DNA of 64,000 bases from Gluconobacter vitians (GCF_015244565.1 NZ_JABCQG010000003.1:1-64000); one strand, 5' to 3'. Positions 50,621 to 60,402 are shown, counted from the stretch's first letter. Notes: a model not told the origin generated them from the letters alone. A program made the numbers and translations.

Positions 50621-50753
50621 TTGCGGAAGGTCAACACAATTTTCCGCTTCCGGAAAGATTTCGATCACATTTTGTCAGGGCTGTGGCGTTCCTTACACGG
50701 ATCGGGCGTTATGGAAACGGTTTGTCTTGTAAATGGATTACGGGAGCTTGTGC

Positions 50754-51950
50754 ATGAAGCGACGTCATTTCCTGCGGGCCGCTTCGGCAGCCCCAGCCTC
50801 TCTTGCCGTTTCGGCAGCCCTGCCAGCCGCTCAGGCGCATGCCGCCGGAAATGAAGACAATGGAACAGGCCCTCTGGGAGACCTCGACATTGTTGCCGAG
50901 TTCGACGGTCCGGGCCCCTCGGGGATCGTGGTGCTTCCGGATGGCAGAACGTTTGTCGGTTTTCCCCGTCATGCTGTCGATCACAAGGGGGCCACGCTTG
51001 GGGAGCTCGTGGATGGAAAGGTCGTACCTTATCCCTCCGCTGCCATGAGCCTGCCTGCAAACGTTCCGGCAGACTGTCTTGTCTCTGTTCATGGGATGAC
51101 GATGGATCGTCAGGGCCGTCTCTGGGTCATTGATGACGGTAAGCGGGCCGGACATCCTCTGCAGCCGGGCGCGGCGAAAATCGTCTGTATCGACCCGGCG
51201 ACGAACCGGGTCGCCCACAAGATCATTCTCAAGGCGCCCGTGCTTCTGCCGGACAGTCACATGAACGACCTGCGGGTTTCCCTCTCGCATGGCGCGCAGG
51301 GAACGGTCTTCGTAACGGACTCATCCTTCGGGACGAAACCCGGGCTTGTGATCGTCGATGTGGCCACCCAGCAGGCGCGCCGGGTTCTGACAACGCATCC
51401 CGCCATCCTGCCGGAGACCGGCTTTCTGGCGATCGTGGAAGGGGAACCGCGCCGCTACATCCCCGCTCACCCGCAACTCGTATCCGGCGGGGTCGACGGC
51501 ATTGCCCTGACAAAAGACGAAAAGCGTCTGTATTTCGCACCCCTGACCAGTCGGCGGCTCTACAGCCTGCCGGTGGATCTTCTGGCGGATCCGGCATCAG
51601 ACGATGCGGTTCTGGCCCCCGCGATCCGCGACGAGGGCGAGAAGGGGGTCGCGGACGGTCTGGCTCTGGATGATCAGGACCGGCTTTATACGACGAATTA
51701 CGAACATGACTGCATCCTGCGGCGCGATCAGGACGGCTCGTTCAAAATGATGCTCCGTGATCCCCGGGCTCTGTCTCCGGACGGGATCTTTGCGACAGCG
51801 GATCATGTCTATTGCACGTTCGGGCAGTGGAACCGCCTCGCATCATTCAACGAGGGGACCGATCGCAGGGTCACACCCTATCTTCTGATCCGCTTTCCGA
51901 TCGAACGGCCGCAGCCTTACAACGCCCTGCCGCAGGGGCAGAAAACCTGA
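50754..51950 (+). CDS. Tat-exported MRJP/yellow-like beta-propeller protein
   Basis: 398 residues from ATG 50754, with GGGAG upstream; a longer start at 50733 is less likely. The signal is Tat-like (MKRRHFLRAASAAPASLAVS). GDLDIVAEFDGPGPSGIVVL, GMTMDRQGRLWVIDDG, HMNDLRVSLSHGAQGTVFVT and GGVDGIALTKDEKRLYFAPL are typical of the major royal jelly / yellow family. The role in bacteria is uncertain, possibly a lactonase or ligand-binding propeller. It is divergent from the TonB receptor. Confidence 0.82.
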   Translation: MKRRHFLRAASAAPASLAVSAALPAAQAHAAGNEDNGTGPLGDLDIVAEFDGPGPSGIVVLPDGRTFVGFPRHAVDHKGATLGELVDGKVVPYPSAAMSLPANVPADCLVSVHGMTMDRQGRLWVIDDGKRAGHPLQPGAAKIVCIDPATNRVAHKIILKAPVLLPDSHMNDLRVSLSHGAQGTVFVTDSSFGTKPGLVIVDVATQQARRVLTTHPAILPETGFLAIVEGEPRRYIPAHPQLVSGGVDGIALTKDEKRLYFAPLTSRRLYSLPVDLLADPASDDAVLAPAIRDEGEKGVADGLALDDQDRLYTTNYEHDCILRRDQDGSFKMMLRDPRALSPDGIFATADHVYCTFGQWNRLASFNEGTDRRVTPYLLIRFPIERPQPYNALPQGQKT

Positions 51951-51961
51951 CCCCGGATACG

Positions 51962-51997
51962 AAAAAGCCCCGATGGAGTCATCCACCGGGGCTTTCT
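51962..51997. terminator. Bidirectional terminator between MRJP-like and yidB genes
   Basis: AAAGCCCCG-A-TGGA / TCCA-C-CGGGGCTTT around a GTCA loop, with A-run on the left (T-run for minus transcripts) and TTTC on the right. It separates two convergent genes. Confidence 0.85.
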
Positions 51998-52022
51998 GCA
52001 GCTTCTTTGTAGAAGTTTTGCT

Positions 52023-52382
52023 TCAGGCCGTCGTAGAGGGCGCCTGACCGTCCGGCGTGTGCTTATCCACGGCGGCGGGAAGAAGCTGTGCCAGTGCCGG
52101 CAGGATCGTGTTGGCGGGCAGACCCGTCTTGCTGACGATCATCTGGATCTGCTGATCCGTCAGGAGGCTGCGCAGTTCATCCGCCGTGATGGGCAGGTTC
52201 TCGCCATTACCGATCCAGGAATGGATCTTGTCCGTCAGGCCAGCGCTCTGGGCCTGACTGATGAGCATGTTCAGGCCATCTCCCTTGAGGAAATCGCCAA
52301 TGCTGCCGCCAAACTTTTCGCCCAGCTGTCCACCAATGGCGCCGACAGCCTGGTTCATGAGGTTTCCGAGAAAGCCGCTCAT
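52023..52382 (-). CDS. yidB: YidB family protein (DUF937)
   Basis: 119 residues. MNQAVGAIGGQLGEKFGGSI then ITADELRSLLTDQQIQMIVS and LPANTILPALAQLLPAAVDK are YidB signatures. No signal peptide. Function is poorly known. It follows minE by 84 bp in the same direction and may share its transcript. Confidence 0.9.
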   Translation of the reverse strand: MSGFLGNLMNQAVGAIGGQLGEKFGGSIGDFLKGDGLNMLISQAQSAGLTDKIHSWIGNGENLPITADELRSLLTDQQIQMIVSKTGLPANTILPALAQLLPAAVDKHTPDGQAPSTTA

Positions 52383-52466
52383 CCGTATTGTTCCGTCTCT
52401 TGCAGATGCGGCATCAGGGCCGCAGCCGGTATCTCTAAAACTGGGTTGTGTCCGGAAGGCTCCGGA

Positions 52467-52745
52467 TCACGAACCCCGCTTGCCGCTGAGTTCCTGTGGA
52501 ACCTCGACGTCGATTTCGAGCATGGAGCAGCCGCTGCCACGGTCGACCTTGATCTGGACCTTGTCCTGATCAACGGCGACATGGCGGGCGATCACTTCCA
52601 TGATCTCCTTGTGAAGCTGGCGGATCAGATCGGACTCACCGGCCTCACCCGCACCGCGCTCATGCGCAAGCAGGATCTGCAGACGGTCCTTGGCGACGCT
52701 GCTGGACTGCTGTCGCCGGGCGAAGATGTTTGAGAGAAAACTCAT
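52467..52745 (-). CDS. minE: Cell division topological specificity factor MinE
   Basis: 92 residues from ATG 52745 (a longer frame lacks support). MSFLSNIF starts the membrane-binding part, [14 protein letters not shown] is the MinD-activating helix and the C-terminal part ([20 protein letters not shown]) the topological domain. It stimulates MinD ATPase and drives the oscillation. Starts 4 bp after minD. Confidence 0.95.
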   Translation of the reverse strand: MSFLSNIFARRQQSSSVAKDRLQILLAHERGAGEAGESDLIRQLHKEIMEVIARHVAVDQDKVQIKVDRGSGCSMLEIDVEVPQELSGKRGS

Positions 52746-52749
52746 GAAC

Positions 52750-53562
52750 TCATGCGTCCCTCTTGAAGAGCCAGTCAAAGAAACCGCGTTTCTCGACTGG
52801 AACCGAGACCTCGAGCTTCTCGCCGCTCAGGCGACGGGCGGCTTCGAAATAGGCGCGGGCAGGAAGGCTCGTAGGCGCGGCAAGCGTCACGGGAGCGCCG
52901 ACATTGGAGGATTTCAGCACATCCTCGCTTTCCGGAACGATGCCGAGCAGCGGAATGGAGAGGATCTCAAGGACGTCCTCAACGCTCAGCATTTCCTTGC
53001 GGGCAGCGCGAGCCGGGTCGTAACGGGTCAGAAGCAGATGCTTGTCGACCTTCTCCCCCCGTTCGGCCTTCTGGGTCTTGCTGTCGAGCAGGCCGATGAT
53101 CCGGTCGGAGTCACGCACCGAGCTGACTTCGGGATTGGTCACGATCACGGCCATGTCGGCGTGATACATGGCGAGCTGTGCGCCACGCTCGATGCCAGCC
53201 GGGCTGTCGCAGATGACCCAGTCGAACTTCTCGCGAAGCTCGTCCATGACGCGGGCAACGCCCTCGGATGTCAGGGCATCTTTATCGCGGGTCTGGGATG
53301 CCGGGAGGATGGACAGCGTTTCACAGCGCTTGTCGCGGATCAGGGCCTGTGACAGGCGGGCATCGCCCTGCACGACATTGATCAGATCGAACACGACCCG
53401 GCGCTCGGCGCCCATGACCAGGTCAAGGTTCCGAAGACCGACATCGAAATCAACCACCACCACATTCTGCCCGCTCTGAGCGAGAGCGGCGCCGAGCGCG
53501 GCGGTCGATGTCGTCTTGCCGACGCCACCCTTGCCGGAAGTGACAACCAGAACCTTGGCCAT
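52750..53562 (-). CDS. minD: Septum site-determining ATPase MinD
   Basis: 270 residues from ATG 53562, with GGAG upstream. Deviant Walker [13 protein letters not shown] (9-20), [13 protein letters not shown] and [15 protein letters not shown] follow. The C-terminal [14 protein letters not shown] is the amphipathic membrane-targeting helix. It recruits MinC to the poles. The 150-bp gap to minC may have its own promoter. Confidence 0.96.
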   Translation of the reverse strand: MAKVLVVTSGKGGVGKTTSTAALGAALAQSGQNVVVVDFDVGLRNLDLVMGAERRVVFDLINVVQGDARLSQALIRDKRCETLSILPASQTRDKDALTSEGVARVMDELREKFDWVICDSPAGIERGAQLAMYHADMAVIVTNPEVSSVRDSDRIIGLLDSKTQKAERGEKVDKHLLLTRYDPARAARKEMLSVEDVLEILSIPLLGIVPESEDVLKSSNVGAPVTLAAPTSLPARAYFEAARRLSGEKLEVSVPVEKRGFFDWLFKRDA

Positions 53563-53711
53563 GAATACTCCAAAATAACGTCTTTGCGGTCTGCGGTTGC
53601 CTGTAACGAAGGACCGCAACCGGTTTTCTCATTCTATGAAAGTTTTATACCCCGCGGCAACCGGCGAATAGGGGTGCTTTCATGGCAGCGGCACTCAATT
53701 TACAGTTCCCG

Positions 53712-54440
53712 TTATGCCAGCAGGGGCAGGACACGGACCCGGTCTTCGTCCAGGGCTGCCTGTGCGGCCTGACCCAGGATGGCAGGATCGATGTCTTCCG
53801 TGACGGCGTAATACCCGTCGAGCGCCAGCAGTTCGGCCAGCATCCGGCTGGCAAAAATGCGGCTCTGGGATTGTCCCCCGACCCCGGCGATCGCCCGGCC
53901 GCGTAACGTTCCGTACACATGGATGGAGCCAGCAGCCACGATTTCCGCGCCAGACGAGACGGATCCAAGAATAATTACATCGCCCTGCATGTGCTGGATG
54001 CTCTGACCGGAACGGACATGCTGGTCGATGATCAGCGTCCCGCCCCCCGAGACCGGGCCCGCTGCACTGACAGCAGGGTCTTCCGGAATCTCGACTTCTC
54101 CCGCCGGACGGCCGCCATCCAGCGTTTCCGGCCAGTCCCAGTGCGCAACCACCGGCCAGTGACGGCTCCCGCCCTCAATACCGATGATCCGGACACCACG
54201 GCCGCGGATATCATCCAGCAGCGTTGCCAGACCCGGCGTGGTTTCGTTGAGGAGACCGAGGTCCAGGATGACTGGTTTTCCTGTGAAGAGGCCGCCCGAG
54301 CGGGCGATCTGATAGTCGAGGCCTTCCAGCCAGAGGGGGAGGGGGGCCTCTGGAGACAGGACGAGCGCCAGGAAGGAGCGGCCGCGCGCACGGATGCGCA
54401 TGGGGGTGTGCGAAGAGGTAGTGGAAACGGGATCGGGCAT
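53712..54440 (-). CDS. minC: Septum site-determining protein MinC
   Basis: 242 residues from ATG 54440; a longer open frame would overlap fzlA. RARGRSFLALVLSPEAPLPL and the middle are the N-terminal FtsZ-inhibiting domain. RSGQSIQHMQGDVIILGSVS, EIVAAGSIHVYGTLRGRAIA and RIFASRMLAELLALDGYYAV are the C-terminal beta-helix that binds MinD. Inhibits Z-ring formation away from midcell. Confidence 0.93.
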   Translation of the reverse strand: MPDPVSTTSSHTPMRIRARGRSFLALVLSPEAPLPLWLEGLDYQIARSGGLFTGKPVILDLGLLNETTPGLATLLDDIRGRGVRIIGIEGGSRHWPVVAHWDWPETLDGGRPAGEVEIPEDPAVSAAGPVSGGGTLIIDQHVRSGQSIQHMQGDVIILGSVSSGAEIVAAGSIHVYGTLRGRAIAGVGGQSQSRIFASRMLAELLALDGYYAVTEDIDPAILGQAAQAALDEDRVRVLPLLA

Positions 54441-54517
54441 CGTGAAAATCGTCGGACCTGTGTCGGGCAGTCGGTGAGGCTCTTGTGAGCGGGTATCGGC
54501 TGACTTAGAAAGTGGCA

Positions 54518-55186
54518 ATGCGTATCCTGCATCACCTTCCACTTTCTCCGCAATGCCGTCTTGTGAGGCTCGCCCTCAGCGAGAAGCGACTCCCGTTTGA
54601 ACTCGTCGTCGAGCGGGTCTGGGAACAGCGCGAGGAATTCCTGCATCTCAATCCCGCGGGCGAGGTTCCCGTTCTGGTTGAGGAAAATGGTCTGGCCGTA
54701 CCAGGCGGGCGTGTCATCTGCGAATATCTCGAAGACGCCTATCCTGACACGCCGCTTCTGGGGCGCACCTTCGCCGACCGCGTCGAGACGCGACGGCTCG
54801 TGGACTGGTTCGAGACCCGGTTCGCACAGGAGGTCACTCGCAACCTGCTCGGCGAAAAGGTGGACAAGCGCCAGTTCGGGCGCGGTCACCCTGACGGCAA
54901 TGCGCTGCGGGCCGGCTATGCGAACATGCGCTTTCACCTCGATTATATCGGCTGGCTGGCAGAAACGCGGTCCTGGCTGGCGGGGCCTGCACTGTCGCTC
55001 GCGGATTTCGCGGCTGCGGCCCATCTTTCGGCGCTGGATTTCATTGGAGACGTGAACTGGTCCAAGGCACCTGCCGCGAAGGACTGGTATGCGCGGGTGA
55101 AGTCGCGGCCCTGTTTCCGAGGGCTGCTGTCTGACAAGGTCAGTGGCATCACGCCGCCGGCGCATTACGCCAATCTGGATTTCTGA
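54518..55186 (+). CDS. fzlA: FzlA, GST-like FtsZ-binding division protein
   Basis: 222 residues from ATG 54518; a GTG at 54512 is possible. MRILHHLPLSPQCRLVRLAL is the thioredoxin-like half of a GST, LADFAAAAHLSALDFIGDVN the helical half. The C-terminus GITPPAHYANLDF matches the conserved tail of alphaproteobacterial FzlA, which curves FtsZ filaments and permits constriction. Its place next to minCDE, divergent from minC by 77 bp, supports the assignment. Glutathione catalysis is not expected. Confidence 0.85.
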   Translation: MRILHHLPLSPQCRLVRLALSEKRLPFELVVERVWEQREEFLHLNPAGEVPVLVEENGLAVPGGRVICEYLEDAYPDTPLLGRTFADRVETRRLVDWFETRFAQEVTRNLLGEKVDKRQFGRGHPDGNALRAGYANMRFHLDYIGWLAETRSWLAGPALSLADFAAAAHLSALDFIGDVNWSKAPAAKDWYARVKSRPCFRGLLSDKVSGITPPAHYANLDF

Positions 55187-55194
55187 GAACCGCC

Positions 55195-56373
55195 ATGATG
55201 AACCCCGATGTGATTGTGCTCGGAGCTGGTGCAGCGGGGCTGATGGCTGCGGCGACGGCCGGTCAGAACGGGGCGCGGGTCCTTGTTCTGGATCACGGGC
55301 CGGAGCCGGGGCGCAAGATCCTGATTTCGGGCGGCGGCCGGTGTAATTTCACGCATCTCGAGACCGGCCCCAACTGCTTCATCTCGCAGAACCGCCATTT
55401 CGCGCGCTCCGCACTGGCGCGATACACGCCGCAGGATTTTCTCAAGCTGGTGAACCGTTACGGCATTGCCTGGCATGAGAAGGCGCGGGGGCAGCTCTTC
55501 TGCGATGGCTCGGCCGGGCAGATCGTGGACATGCTGGTGTCGGAGTGCCGGACCGCCGGATGTGAGCTTCGGATGCAGACCCGCATTCTGGATGTACGGC
55601 AGGCGGAGCACGGCTTCATCGTCGTCACGGATGGGGGCGAGATCCGGACCGGGGCAGTGATCCTCGCGACGGGCGGCCTGTCCATTCCCAAGCTCGGAGC
55701 GTCCGACCTGTCGCTGCGGCTGGCGCGGAAATTCGGTCTGCGGATTGTGCCGCCGGCCCCGTCGCTCGTACCGCTGGTTCTGGCGGATGCCGATCCGGAG
55801 CTTGCTGGCGTGTCATTGCCGATCGTGGCGCGCGTGGGCAAGAAGGGCCCGCGGTTTGAAGACGGAATGGTCTTCACCCATCGTGGCGTGTCCGGCCCGG
55901 CGATCCTGCAGATTTCGTCCTATCTTGAAGCCGGGGATGCGGCGCAGATTGATCTGCTGCCGGGGCAGAATGCGCTGAATGTGTTGCTGAAGGTCAAGAA
56001 AGACCGTCCGAAAGCCCTGCCGCCGAGTCTGCTGGAAGCACTGCCCCAGCGACTGGCCCGTGTTCTGGCGGCCGGGCTCGGGGACACGATGCTGGCGAAC
56101 CAGCCGGACCGGGCGATCAAGGCACTGGCCGAGCGCGTGTCGAACTGGCAGCTTCGCCCCGCCGGGACGGAAGGTTACGCCAAGGCGGAAGTCATGCGCG
56201 GTGGCATCGATACGCGGGACCTGTCGTCCCAGACGCTGGAGGGCCGTGATATTCCGGGGCTTTATGCGATCGGGGAAGCCGTGGATGTAACGGGCTGGCT
56301 GGGCGGGCACAATTTCCAGTGGGCCTGGGCAAGTGGCGTTGCGGCGGGGCAGGCTGCTGCCGGGCATCGCTAG
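55195..56373 (+). CDS. NAD(P)/FAD-dependent oxidoreductase, BaiN/HI0933 family
   Basis: 392 residues. DVIVLGAGAAGLMAAATAGQ is the FAD Rossmann motif, GRKILISGGGRCNFTHLE the family signature. ILATGGLSIPKLGASDLSLR and the C-terminal VIGEAVDVTGWLGGHNFQW fit HI0933/YhiN proteins. A reduction of flavin-bound substrates or bile-acid-like compounds is known for BaiN; the host role is unknown. It lies 8 bp after fzlA and may be co-transcribed. Confidence 0.92.
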   Translation: MMNPDVIVLGAGAAGLMAAATAGQNGARVLVLDHGPEPGRKILISGGGRCNFTHLETGPNCFISQNRHFARSALARYTPQDFLKLVNRYGIAWHEKARGQLFCDGSAGQIVDMLVSECRTAGCELRMQTRILDVRQAEHGFIVVTDGGEIRTGAVILATGGLSIPKLGASDLSLRLARKFGLRIVPPAPSLVPLVLADADPELAGVSLPIVARVGKKGPRFEDGMVFTHRGVSGPAILQISSYLEAGDAAQIDLLPGQNALNVLLKVKKDRPKALPPSLLEALPQRLARVLAAGLGDTMLANQPDRAIKALAERVSNWQLRPAGTEGYAKAEVMRGGIDTRDLSSQTLEGRDIPGLYAIGEAVDVTGWLGGHNFQWAWASGVAAGQAAAGHR

Positions 56374-56496
56374 ACGCTCTTTGCCACAGGATTGCCATTC
56401 TCGCATCCGATCACGTGGCAACCGGTGAGGCGGCGATCCGTTTCCGCTTCTCCGAACCCTGGTTTTCTGCAACTGGCCCACAAGGACACAACCAAG

Positions 56497-56742
56497 ATGC
56501 CTCGTTCCGTTTTTCGTCATGCTCTGCGTGCTGCTGCCGGCCTGTCCCTGCTGGGGCTGGGGGCCTGTGTCGGGACAGCGGCGTCCGGTCCGGTTGCGCC
56601 GGGAACGCCCATCGCGGGGTATGGCTATACCTGCAAGGCCGGGATCTACACCTGCAAAATGCCGACGCAGGTTCCGCTGGGGGCACCGTGCTCCTGTCCG
56701 GGACTGGGAGCTGCGTCTTACGGCAATATCCATCAGCCGTAA
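56497..56742 (+). CDS. Small cysteine-rich lipoprotein
   Basis: 81 residues from ATG 56497, with AAGGA upstream. The signal peptide AGLSLLGLGAC ends in a lipobox. The mature part contains five more cysteines in YTCKAGIYTCKMPTQVP and PCSCPGLGAASYGNI. A periplasmic or outer-membrane anchored protein; no family with known function. Longer upstream frames are not supported. Confidence 0.7.
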   Translation: MPRSVFRHALRAAAGLSLLGLGACVGTAASGPVAPGTPIAGYGYTCKAGIYTCKMPTQVPLGAPCSCPGLGAASYGNIHQP

Positions 56743-56788
56743 GCGGTACGGCATTGGCCGTATTGCGCTGAGCGGGTAGGACTGCGCC

Positions 56789-58021
56789 ATGCAGGAGGGT
56801 TTTTCCGGAATGGCGCAGTTTCTTCCCTGGATCGTGGCGGCGGTGGGGCTGCTGGTTGCGCTTGTGGCCGTCCTGCGGGGCGGCAATGGCAGCGGCCGTT
56901 TCGAGCGTCTGCTTGAGCGTGAGGCGCAGGAACGGGCGCAGGATGTCGAATATCACCGGGCGCATCTGTCGGAAGTCGAACGTGTCCTGTCCGGGCGGCT
57001 GGATCAGTTCCGGCTGGAGACCAGCGAGCGTCTGAGCACGCTGGCGCGAAATCTGGGGCAGGATCAGGCGGAAGGGCGGCTCCTGCTGTCCGATGCGCTG
57101 CGGGAGATGGCGCAGAGCCAGAACGAGCAGATCGAGCGGATCCGCGCGACCGTAAACGAACAGCTCCATGGCGCGGTCGAAAAGCAGATGCAGACCAGCT
57201 TCCAGCGCGTGGTCGAACAGTTCAGCGCCATGCAGAAAGCCTTGGGCGAGGTCACGAGTGTGACGGCGCAGATTGGCGATCTGAAGCGGCTGTTTTCGAA
57301 TGTGAAGACACGCGGTGGCTGGGGCGAAGCGCAGTGCCGGGCCATTCTGGACGATATTCTCCCCGAAGGCAGTTACGACACGAATTTCCGCCTCGGGACA
57401 GCAGGCGAGAATGTGGAATTCGCGGTGAAGATGCCGGTGCGCGGAACGGAAACGCCGCCGCGCCTTGCGATCGACAGCAAGTTCCCGACCGAAGCCTATG
57501 AACGGCTGCTGAATGCCGCGGAAGCGGGAGACGCGCTGGCCGAACGTCAGGCCCGGCGGGAGCTTGAAAACGTTATCCGGTTCGAAGCGAAGAAAATCGC
57601 GTCCAAATACATCCTGCCGCCGGTGACGGTCGAATTTGCCGTGCTGTATCTGCCGACGGACGGGCTTTATGCCGAAATCGCCCGGATGCCCGGCGTGATT
57701 GACGAGATCGGCCGGCTGTACCGGGTCATGGTGATGGGACCGTCGCTTCTGCCAGCCATGCTGCGGACCGTGCATCTGGGATATGTCACGCTGACGCTCG
57801 AAGAGCGGACAGAGGCGATTGCCGGGCTTCTCGGGGCGACGCGGCAGGAAATGCTGCGGATGGATCAGGTTCTGGAAAAGCTGCATCGCAATGCGGGTAC
57901 GATGGGGAATACGATCGAGGAAGCCCGGCGTCGCACCCGTGTGCTTGGACGCAGGTTGCGGGCGCTGGACGGCACGGCGGACGAGATGGAAGAGGCGCTG
58001 GACGAGACGTCCCTGTCCTGA
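56789..58021 (+). CDS. rmuC: DNA recombination protein RmuC
   Basis: 410 residues. An N-terminal membrane helix (FLPWIVAAVGLLVALVAVL) is followed by a coiled coil and the RmuC domain: LFSNVKTRGGWGEAQCRAIL, LAIDSKFPTEAYERLLNAAE, VTVEFAVLYLPTDGLYAEIA. RmuC limits DNA inversions; the domain is of the PD-(D/E)XK type. A start at 56810 (AGGAGGG upstream) is also possible. Confidence 0.92.
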   Translation: MQEGFSGMAQFLPWIVAAVGLLVALVAVLRGGNGSGRFERLLEREAQERAQDVEYHRAHLSEVERVLSGRLDQFRLETSERLSTLARNLGQDQAEGRLLLSDALREMAQSQNEQIERIRATVNEQLHGAVEKQMQTSFQRVVEQFSAMQKALGEVTSVTAQIGDLKRLFSNVKTRGGWGEAQCRAILDDILPEGSYDTNFRLGTAGENVEFAVKMPVRGTETPPRLAIDSKFPTEAYERLLNAAEAGDALAERQARRELENVIRFEAKKIASKYILPPVTVEFAVLYLPTDGLYAEIARMPGVIDEIGRLYRVMVMGPSLLPAMLRTVHLGYVTLTLEERTEAIAGLLGATRQEMLRMDQVLEKLHRNAGTMGNTIEEARRRTRVLGRRLRALDGTADEMEEALDETSLS

Positions 58022-58084
58022 GGCACGGCACCTTTAAGACCGATTTTAATTGGATGACATGGGACGCTGCCCCATGTGAAGATC

Positions 58085-58816
58085 ATGAGCATGACGTCCG
58101 CACATGAATCCGGGGCGCCTGAGCGCCTTCCCGAACCTTCCCCCCGGCTTCTGCTGATCGAGGATGACGACAGCATTGCGGCCGAGGTCGCGGAGGAACT
58201 GACGACGCGCGGCTATGACGTAACGCGCGCTGCAACAGGCGTTGAGGGGCTGGACCATGCCTGTGCCGGGCAGTTCGATCTCATGATCGTGGACCGCATG
58301 TTGCCGGAGCTGGACGGGCTGACCGTTATTGAAAGCGTCCGGGCCCAGCGGATCAACATTCCCGTTCTTGTGCTCTCCGCGCTTTCGGCGGTGGATGATC
58401 GTGTGAGTGGCCTCAAGGCGGGCGGAGACGATTATCTGACCAAGCCCTTTGCCATGGAAGAACTGGCGGCCCGTCTGGAAGCGCTTCTGCGCCGTCCGAC
58501 GGACAGTCGCGTGACGATGCTTAGGGTCGGGCCACTTGAAATGGATCTGATCGAGCGCCGGGTGTTCCGCAACGGGCAGGAGATTGATCTGCTCCCGCGT
58601 GAGTTCCGCCTGCTGGAATACATGATGCGCCGCCCCGACACCGTGCTGACGCGTACCATGCTGCTTGAAGATGTGTGGAACTACCGGTTCGTTCCGCAAA
58701 CGAACCTGGTGGACGTCCATATCGGGAAGCTGCGTCGCAAGATCGACGTGCCCGGCGAGCCGCTGCTCATTCACAGCATTCGCGGTGCCGGGTTCAGTCT
58801 GCGTGTCCCGGGCTGA
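58085..58816 (+). CDS. OmpR-family response regulator
   Basis: 243 residues from ATG 58085; a GTG at 58076 is an alternative. The receiver domain (~20-135) has acidic EDDD, phosphoacceptor D70 in IVDRMLP and GDDYLTKPF. The winged helix (~150-243) includes EFRLLEYMMRRPDTVLTRTM and LVDVHIGKLRRKID. It overlaps the sensor kinase gene by 14 bp, a coupled pair. Confidence 0.93.
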   Translation: MSMTSAHESGAPERLPEPSPRLLLIEDDDSIAAEVAEELTTRGYDVTRAATGVEGLDHACAGQFDLMIVDRMLPELDGLTVIESVRAQRINIPVLVLSALSAVDDRVSGLKAGGDDYLTKPFAMEELAARLEALLRRPTDSRVTMLRVGPLEMDLIERRVFRNGQEIDLLPREFRLLEYMMRRPDTVLTRTMLLEDVWNYRFVPQTNLVDVHIGKLRRKIDVPGEPLLIHSIRGAGFSLRVPG

Positions 58817-60233
58817 CCTGCGCCTTTCCGGACTCTTCCGGGCTGATCTTTTCCGAACGGCCACGTTCCGGCTGACACTGGCCTTTGTCGTGGCGATCAT
58901 CGCGGGGATGGCGCTGCAGTTCGGGCTCGTTTACGGCCAGATGAGCGGATACGAGCAACAGCGCTCGACCGATCTGCTCCAGCGTGAGGCGGCGCTGCTG
59001 GTTCACGAAACACCGGCCCAGCTTGAATATGAAGTCCGCGAGCGCAGCAAGACCGATCTGCGCGTGATCCTCAACGGGGCGGCCCTGTTCGACATGAGCC
59101 GCAACCGGATTGCGGGTGACATCAAGAAATGGCCGGTCGGGCTTGAGGTCTCTCCCAGGACGCAGCGTCTGTGGGATGCCCCGCCGGGAGATACGCCCTA
59201 CGAAATGCGGTATCTGGCCGTCGAGGTCGAGGGGACGAACGGCAACCGCGACCGCATTCTCGTTCTGGCCCGCTCGCTGCATATGGCGAACGAACTGCGT
59301 TACATCACCAAGCGTGCAGCGCTGATGTCTGTCGTCCCGGTTGTGGCATTTGCCCTGATGGCCGGGATTTTCCTGAGCCATCGTGCGCTGGGACGGATCA
59401 AGGACATGCATGAGGCGATCGACCGCATCATGGATGGTGATCTGCACGAACGTCTGCCGACCGGTCGCGAGCGCGACGACATCGAGCGGCTGGCGGTTTC
59501 GGTCAACCGCATGCTGGACCGGCTGGAGCATCTGCTTGATGAGATCCGGGATGTGGGCAATGACATCGCCCATGATCTGCGGACCCCTCTGGCGCGGGTG
59601 AAGGCCCGGCTGGAGCGTGTTTCGGCCATCACGAATGATCCGGCTGCGCTTCAGGGTGCGATCGAGCGGGCGGCTTTGGATCTGGAACAGTGTTTTTCCG
59701 TCATTACGGCCCTGCTGCGGATTGGCGAAATCGAGAACGGTCGCCGCCGGGCGGGATTTGCCATGCTGGATCTGCGTGAACTGCTGGCGGGCGTGGTGGA
59801 TCTGTACGAACCCATCGCCGAGACCGAAGGTGTGACGCTTCGGGTGGTGGATTCGGTGGAATCGGTTCCGTTGTTCGGAGACAAGGATCTGCTGAACGAG
59901 GTTCTCGCCAATCTTGTGGACAACGCAATCAAGTTTACGCCCGCTCCCGGAACGGTCGAACTGAGCGCGGGGCAGGGGGCTGGTGGCGCATGCTGGCTTC
60001 GTGTCGCGGATACGGGGATCGGCATTGCGGAGGATGAGCGCAAGGCCGTCATGGGGCGGTTCTACCGCTCGGACAAAAGCCGCCATGTTCCGGGAAGCGG
60101 GCTGGGACTGAGCCTGGTATCGGCCATTCTGCGACTGCACGGGGCGTCCGTGGATATCGTGGCAGCCCGGCCTGGCAACGCATTACCTGGAGCAGTTTTC
60201 ACCATTCATTTCGCGGCGCCTGCGTCCGTCTGA
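58803..60233 (+). CDS. Sensor histidine kinase
   Basis: 476 residues from GTG 58803, overlapping the regulator stop. Membrane helices at ~24-46 and ~172-192 enclose a ~125-residue periplasmic sensor. HAMP ~193-245, His257 in DIAHDLRTPLARV, N box NLVDNAIKFTPAPG, G1 DTGIGIAEDERK and GSGLGLSLVSAIL. Typical QseC/TctE-like kinase. It likely controls the efflux genes downstream, 169 bp away. Confidence 0.93.
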   Translation: MSRADLRLSGLFRADLFRTATFRLTLAFVVAIIAGMALQFGLVYGQMSGYEQQRSTDLLQREAALLVHETPAQLEYEVRERSKTDLRVILNGAALFDMSRNRIAGDIKKWPVGLEVSPRTQRLWDAPPGDTPYEMRYLAVEVEGTNGNRDRILVLARSLHMANELRYITKRAALMSVVPVVAFALMAGIFLSHRALGRIKDMHEAIDRIMDGDLHERLPTGRERDDIERLAVSVNRMLDRLEHLLDEIRDVGNDIAHDLRTPLARVKARLERVSAITNDPAALQGAIERAALDLEQCFSVITALLRIGEIENGRRRAGFAMLDLRELLAGVVDLYEPIAETEGVTLRVVDSVESVPLFGDKDLLNEVLANLVDNAIKFTPAPGTVELSAGQGAGGACWLRVADTGIGIAEDERKAVMGRFYRSDKSRHVPGSGLGLSLVSAILRLHGASVDIVAARPGNALPGAVFTIHFAAPASV

Positions 60234-60402
60234 GGACGGTGCAATGTGTCTTACTGTGTCAAAGTTTGCCGTGTGTCTTGATATTTAAACAGAATTTTCC
60301 TTGTCGTCTGAGTCCCGATGGATATGACTCGGATCAATTTGCAAGGGGACACCCGTTGAGAATGACCGGACCAGGAAGAGCCCGCAGGGGTAGTCTGACC
60401 GC

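Noticed and set aside
58794-60140. 448-residue open frame on the minus strand
   Set aside because: Antisense to the histidine kinase, whose boxes are all clear; no support of its own.
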